From an uncultured Eubacteriaceae bacterium (GTDB taxonomy: Bacteria > Bacillota > Clostridia > Lachnospirales > CAG-274): a DNA stretch of 11,146 bases. Shown one piece after another: positions 7,329-11,146 of this stretch (position 1 is the stretch's first letter; every line of letters begins with the position of its first letter). Position numbers and translations under genes: made by a program. The notes under the pieces were generated by a model. That model ran no database searches. It worked only from the letters and a program-made list of their open reading frames with translations, and had not been told where the DNA came from. The DNA lies in the NCBI GenBank assembly GCA_946534775.1, contig CAMNCZ010000012.1, forward strand, positions 1 through 11,146, read 5' to 3'.

Positions 7329-8219
7329 TTATATTTTCTTATCCGTATTGCCCGAAGGTGCGTATACCTGATATTCGCCCCAAAGCTGTTCCAGTCTGTC
7401 AAGGCTGTGTTCAAGTTCATCCTGCTTGTTAAGGCTGACAGCGACCAAAAGCGCATTTATAACGCTTAAAGGCGCCACAAGCGAATCTATGAAACTTAAC
7501 ATATCACTGCGCGCCGTCAGCAGAAAATCTGCGTACTGCGCAAGCGGCGAATGTTTGCCGTCTGTAAGGGCTATGGTCTTTGCGCCGTTTTTGCTTGCAT
7601 ACTGCATAGCCTTTACGGTGCGGCTTGAATAGCGCGGAAAACTTATTGCTATAAACACATCGTTTTCGTCAATTCTGAATATGCCCTCAAAAATCTCCGT
7701 CAGATTGCTGCCGCTGACATTTACCACATTATCGAGCATAAGGTTAAGATAAAACGCCAGAAACGAGGACAGCGGCGCCGAACTTCTGCCGCCTACGATA
7801 TATATTTTTTTTGCCTTTAAAAGTGCGTTTACGGCATCATTAAAAACATTTTCCTCTATCTCGTCAAGTGTGGAGAAAATACGGTCGCTGTCGCTTTGAA
7901 GTATCGTCTGCAAAAGGCTTTTATCCTTTTTTATTATCTGTTCCGTCGAAACACGCATACGCTGTGCCGCGGTAAGACGATTTTTCACCAGTTCCTCCAG
8001 CGCCCTCTGTAATTTCGGATATCCGTCAAACCCGAGTTCATTTGCAAAACGCACCACCGTTGACTCACTTACACCCGCTATATCACCGAGTTTTGCCGCC
8101 GTAAGATAAACGGCCTGGTCATAGTGGTCGATAAGAAACGCCGCTATACGCTTTTGTCCCTTGCTGAACTCGGACATTCTGCTTTCTATAATATCCAAAA
8201 GATCCGTTGCTTCTGTCAT
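7329..8219 (-). CDS. MurR/RpiR family transcriptional regulator with SIS domain
   Basis: Regulator of 296 residues, the usual family size. Residues 1-77 form the RpiR-type helix-turn-helix domain, with the DNA-reading helix in LGDIAGVSESTVVRFANELGF (44-64; V50-S60 most typical). Residues about 125-265 are a SIS sugar-phosphate-binding domain: KIYIVGGRSSAPLS (138-151) and ISFPRYSSRT (192-201), where the Ser/Arg residues would hold a phosphosugar. Family members usually control nearby sugar or amino-sugar genes, but none is in this window. The downstream genes are a flavoprotein and core biosynthetic fusions, only 20 bases away and without a terminator. The regulator may therefore adjust the whole operon, or just its own gene plus distant targets. 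ATG at 8219 has AAAGAGGG 9 bases upstream and a good promoter at 8282-8310. Confidence 0.95.
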   Translation of the reverse strand: MTEATDLLDIIESRMSEFSKGQKRIAAFLIDHYDQAVYLTAAKLGDIAGVSESTVVRFANELGFDGYPKLQRALEELVKNRLTAAQRMRVSTEQIIKKDKSLLQTILQSDSDRIFSTLDEIEENVFNDAVNALLKAKKIYIVGGRSSAPLSSFLAFYLNLMLDNVVNVSGSNLTEIFEGIFRIDENDVFIAISFPRYSSRTVKAMQYASKNGAKTIALTDGKHSPLAQYADFLLTARSDMLSFIDSLVAPLSVINALLVAVSLNKQDELEHSLDRLEQLWGEYQVYAPSGNTDKKI

Positions 8220-8281
8220 TTTAAATTTCCCTCTTTTTTTATGGATTAGGCTGTTTGCGCCTTATATATACATATACATTA

Positions 8282-8310
8282 AGTATAACACATATCGCAA
8301 AAAAATGCAA
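8282..8310 (-). promoter_or_regulatory. Sigma-A-type promoter at the head of the rpiR operon
   Basis: TTGCAT (8305-8310) and TATACT (8282-8287) on the minus strand, spacer 17, with TG one base before the -10 (extended -10, TGTTATACT). The start point would be near 8275, leaving a leader of about 55 bases. The leader begins with an AT-rich run containing a repeated ATATAC (plus strand, 8267-8278), where an autoregulatory operator could lie; no clean palindrome is seen. The whole 116-base gap (8220-8335) contains no obvious terminator for the gene to its right. Confidence 0.75.
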
Positions 8311-8335
8311 ATACTAAGCCGCATAATTTATGATT

Positions 8336-11146
8336 TTATCCGTTTATCGCTTTAATTACACCGTGTTCAAAAAACAGTTTTTTAACCTCGTCTATATAGC
8401 CGTTTTTTATTTTTTCCATTGTCATATCGCTGTTTCTGAATTTATTGTTAATGTCTTTAAATCCGTCAGCAATTTTATCCTGTATATTTTTTTCGGGAAC
8501 GGGAATTTTAACAGCCTTATAATCGGGCAGCGATAAATTCTGCAAACCGCTTGAACCGCTTTGATAGTAAAAAGTCTCGCCTGTCAGATACAAATAGCTG
8601 AGTACGGCGTGCAAATACGGCGGTTCCACATCATTTTCCCACTCCTGTTTTATTCTCAGTCTTGCGGTAAAATTGGAATATGTATATACCCCGTCGGAGG
8701 GTCCCAAGTCAAAAAGCACTACCCTGCCGACCGCCTGAGTTTCGCTGCCGCCCGATTTTTCAAGGATAATATCGCCTTTTTGCAGTATCCTTTTTTCAAG
8801 CTTTCTTTCCTCGGCATCTATCATCTCGACATCTCCAAGATCTATTTCCCCGTTGAAAGTAAAATCGGTGTTTCTTATTACCGCAACTCTTTTATACGGC
8901 GGTTTTTCCCCTGTCCAGAGTCCGCCGAGAAAATCGGCCAGCGTACCGAGTTTTTCCGATTTATAATCGCTGTCTATCATTGTTTTTCTTGGGCCTGTAA
9001 GTCTGACAGCCTTGTTAAACGAAGCCTTGCCGAAATCCACCAGCGATACAAGCGGATAATAACTTACATACTCCGACAGTTCGTCGGGTATATTTATCTC
9101 ATTATCGTTTTGCAAAAAATTATTTCTTATCACGGTATTTATCTTATTCTCGGCCTTCAGGTCGCGAGGGTCGAACAGCGGTGTTTCGATATTATCAATA
9201 CCTCTTATGCGGTCGATAGCCTCATCACTGCTTTTACCGTTGATATAATTGATGCCTTCTTTTCCCTTAGCCGTGCTGAATTCGTATCCGAGAAATGTTT
9301 TTTGCTCCGACTCCTTCCGCGGCGCTCTTACCACCACAACATTTCTGTTACGGCAAAGCAGCATATAATAATATAATTTGTCTTTTTCAATCTCTCTTAT
9401 AAAAGAGTTTATCGCCGCAAAAGTTATTTCTTCTTTTTGTGCATCGCTTAATTTTTTATACTTTATCCCCTTTGTCCTGTCCTTATATTGTTTTTTTATA
9501 TTCAGCGCCCTTTGATCTACGCCGCTGCCTGCGGCAGACAAGGACTCGAAAAATATTTCTTTATACCCCGAAAAAACGTCCGTTTCCAACAGGCTTTCTT
9601 TTAATTCTCCCGCAAGAAAAGCTATGTAATCATCATAATCAACGCATATATGCTCGCAATATTGTTTTAACGTTTCGCAGTCGTCATATACTTTCTCACC
9701 GTTAAACCAACTTTCAGTACGATTTTTGATATACTCCGCAATATCCGGCTTTTTCTCACGTTTGCGCAGAAAAAGAGTCGCCGTTTTTGTATTTGTTTTG
9801 CCGAAAGTTTTGCTGCCCAGTGCAGCTATCGCGATTATTTCAAAATGCTTAAAGATCATCTCCCTGCACGCGGTATACACCCCGCCATTGCTTAATACGG
9901 TCACAGGCAGTATTATAGCCGCTATACCGTTATCTTTAAGCAGCTGTTTGGCCTTTTCGACAAAGAATAATTCTATAAAATCGTTTTTCCCTTTATCCGA
10001 TATGTATTCGGTCAGCTCAAAAGCGGCAAGGTCCTCTTCGTCAAGCGTTTCGTGAAAACCTTTTACGCTGTACGGCGGATTTGCGATCAAAACCGAGTAG
10101 CTGTCGTTTTCAACGCCGTCGATATTTTTGGATAAAGCGTCCTTGTATCGTATCTTGATACCGTCCAGGCCGTACATAAATGTCGATACCTGCGACACCT
10201 TTGATAATCGGTATTCTTTTTCTATGCCTGTAATGTTTTTATAGTATTCTCGGATATCCTGTTTGTTTTTCTTTTCAACATAAGGCCTTATACGGTTTGC
10301 GTACTCCGTCAGAAAATGACCCGCACCGCAGGCATAATCGATAACCTTAGGCGGTTCTTCCGAATTATTTATAATATCTTCAACAGGCAGCGACGACACC
10401 AAAAATCTTACTATCGGCATTGGCGTAAAAAACTGTCCTTCGCTCTGTTTAATACCCCTATCCAGAAATCCCTCAAACAGATCCCCCAAAAACTGATTTT
10501 GCCTGTCGCTTTTGAGTTTTATATCCTGTATCATACCGATCACTTCTTTAAGGATAGCGGAATTTTTATAAAACAACTCTTCATTATGCACATCCAAAAT
10601 TGCAAACGGGCCGTTATTAAAATATTTCAGTTCGCGAATATAACGGCAAAGTGTCTCTCTTGCCTCATCATTTCCGACAATAACCTTAGATAGATCTTCA
10701 ATTTTTGAGTTTTCTATATATGTGATGCTGTCACCGAAAAATCTTTCCATTCCAATTTTGTATAATTCACACAGCCTGTCATACAAATCGTAATAATCGT
10801 CATACGCAGCGCCTTTCCAACAGCATTTCAGTTCATCAACATTTAAAGTTTCATCTATTATTTTGGCAATAAAAATATTTATCAGTTTGTCAAACGCATT
10901 TTCTTTGCCCGAAACATTATACTGTCTTAAAATCGCCGCATATTGGTTATATTTTTTCTTCATTGACGAATAATCTATCTCTATAAGATCGTTCGTGCTC
11001 ATTTTTTTGCCGACTGCGCAAAGGGGCGCCATATCACTTTCCGACACTACGTTTGTACCGATATTTACCGATATATTCTTTAAACCTTTTTTTTCGATCA
11101 TTTTATCCTCATAAAGAAATATCCCGCACACCGCGGAAAATTTATA
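8336..11146 (-). CDS. Adenine-N6 DNA methyltransferase fused to an HsdS-like specificity module (possibly 5'-partial)
   Basis: Type I-like modification protein. Numbering from the GTG at 11131 (931 residues): a helical region (60-225); an HsdM-type catalytic core with GQFFTP (232-237), SAM-binding motif I VIDYACGAGHF (263-273) and catalytic motif IV NPPY (351-354); a long charged spacer (460-720); and an HsdS-like target recognition domain (722-900) with LGTLADFLGG, a QKGDIIL strand, EKSGGSETQAVGR and SGLQNLSLPDYKAVKIPVPE (858-880), ending in the coiled helix that joins specificity halves. Only one recognition domain is present, so the protein probably dimerises to read a two-part site. The frame stays open to the window end (Y-K-F-S-A before the GTG), so the gene may continue further; homologs often carry an N-terminal nuclease domain. 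An ATG at 11101 with AGGAT close upstream is a second possible start. No separate HsdR gene is visible. Role: modification, or restriction-modification, for phage defence. Confidence 0.88.
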   Translation of the reverse strand, partial: YKFSAVCGIFLYEDKMIEKKGLKNISVNIGTNVVSESDMAPLCAVGKKMSTNDLIEIDYSSMKKKYNQYAAILRQYNVSGKENAFDKLINIFIAKIIDETLNVDELKCCWKGAAYDDYYDLYDRLCELYKIGMERFFGDSITYIENSKIEDLSKVIVGNDEARETLCRYIRELKYFNNGPFAILDVHNEELFYKNSAILKEVIGMIQDIKLKSDRQNQFLGDLFEGFLDRGIKQSEGQFFTPMPIVRFLVSSLPVEDIINNSEEPPKVIDYACGAGHFLTEYANRIRPYVEKKNKQDIREYYKNITGIEKEYRLSKVSQVSTFMYGLDGIKIRYKDALSKNIDGVENDSYSVLIANPPYSVKGFHETLDEEDLAAFELTEYISDKGKNDFIELFFVEKAKQLLKDNGIAAIILPVTVLSNGGVYTACREMIFKHFEIIAIAALGSKTFGKTNTKTATLFLRKREKKPDIAEYIKNRTESWFNGEKVYDDCETLKQYCEHICVDYDDYIAFLAGELKESLLETDVFSGYKEIFFESLSAAGSGVDQRALNIKKQYKDRTKGIKYKKLSDAQKEEITFAAINSFIREIEKDKLYYYMLLCRNRNVVVVRAPRKESEQKTFLGYEFSTAKGKEGINYINGKSSDEAIDRIRGIDNIETPLFDPRDLKAENKINTVIRNNFLQNDNEINIPDELSEYVSYYPLVSLVDFGKASFNKAVRLTGPRKTMIDSDYKSEKLGTLADFLGGLWTGEKPPYKRVAVIRNTDFTFNGEIDLGDVEMIDAEERKLEKRILQKGDIILEKSGGSETQAVGRVVLFDLGPSDGVYTYSNFTARLRIKQEWENDVEPPYLHAVLSYLYLTGETFYYQSGSSGLQNLSLPDYKAVKIPVPEKNIQDKIADGFKDINNKFRNSDMTMEKIKNGYIDEVKKLFFEHGVIKAING

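Noticed and set aside
8262..8290. AT-rich repeat in the rpiR leader as an operator palindrome
   Set aside because: It is a short tandem ATATAC repeat; the two halves do not form a good inverted repeat, so I do not list it as an operator.
8561..9376. Plus-strand open frame of 271 codons
   Set aside because: It is antisense to the methylase-specificity gene and without any family pattern or start signal.
1..11146. tRNA, rRNA, CRISPR array, transposon ends or riboswitch
   Set aside because: No cloverleaf, conserved rRNA stretch, regular repeat-spacer pattern, transposase or long structured leader was seen; all gaps are under 120 bases.

Overview
All nine supported genes lie on the minus strand, so transcription runs from the right end of the window to the left. 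The content points to an anaerobic low-to-moderate GC Firmicute of the class Clostridia. The signs are an IspH-ribosomal S1 fusion (typical of Clostridia), the neighbourhood HI0933/YhiN flavoprotein - AroH - Cmk - IspH/S1, a RpiR-type regulator, strong AGGAG-type ribosome binding sites and sigma-A style promoters. A secreted serpin with a copper-amine-oxidase-like stalk domain would fit a gut or other polymer-rich anaerobic habitat, but that is inference. No rRNA, tRNA, CRISPR array, insertion sequence or prophage gene is visible.

Right part (8336-11146): one large gene for an adenine-N6 DNA methyltransferase fused to a single HsdS-like specificity module. Its reading frame is open to the window edge, so its N-terminus, and any nuclease domain there, may lie outside.

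Centre (3064-8219): a compact probable operon. A well-formed promoter (8282-8310) drives a MurR/RpiR regulator. It is followed by a HI0933-family flavoprotein (20-base gap), a chorismate mutase-cytidylate kinase fusion (12-base gap, ribosome site overlapping the upstream stop) and an IspH-S1 fusion (33-base gap, GTG start). A clear intrinsic terminator (3013-3042) closes the unit. Two of these genes are fusions joining unrelated housekeeping steps: aromatic amino acid synthesis with CMP phosphorylation, and isoprenoid synthesis with translation.

Left part (3-2968): a YoaK/DUF1275 membrane protein; then two translationally coupled small genes, the first of which reads like a free-standing EF-Tu domain III and the second like a small winged helix; then, behind its own good promoter, a secreted serpin with a stalk domain. 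Intergenic gaps are all under 120 bases. The most interesting items are the AroH-Cmk fusion, the orphan EF-Tu-domain-III-like protein with its coupled partner, and the stalk-serpin.
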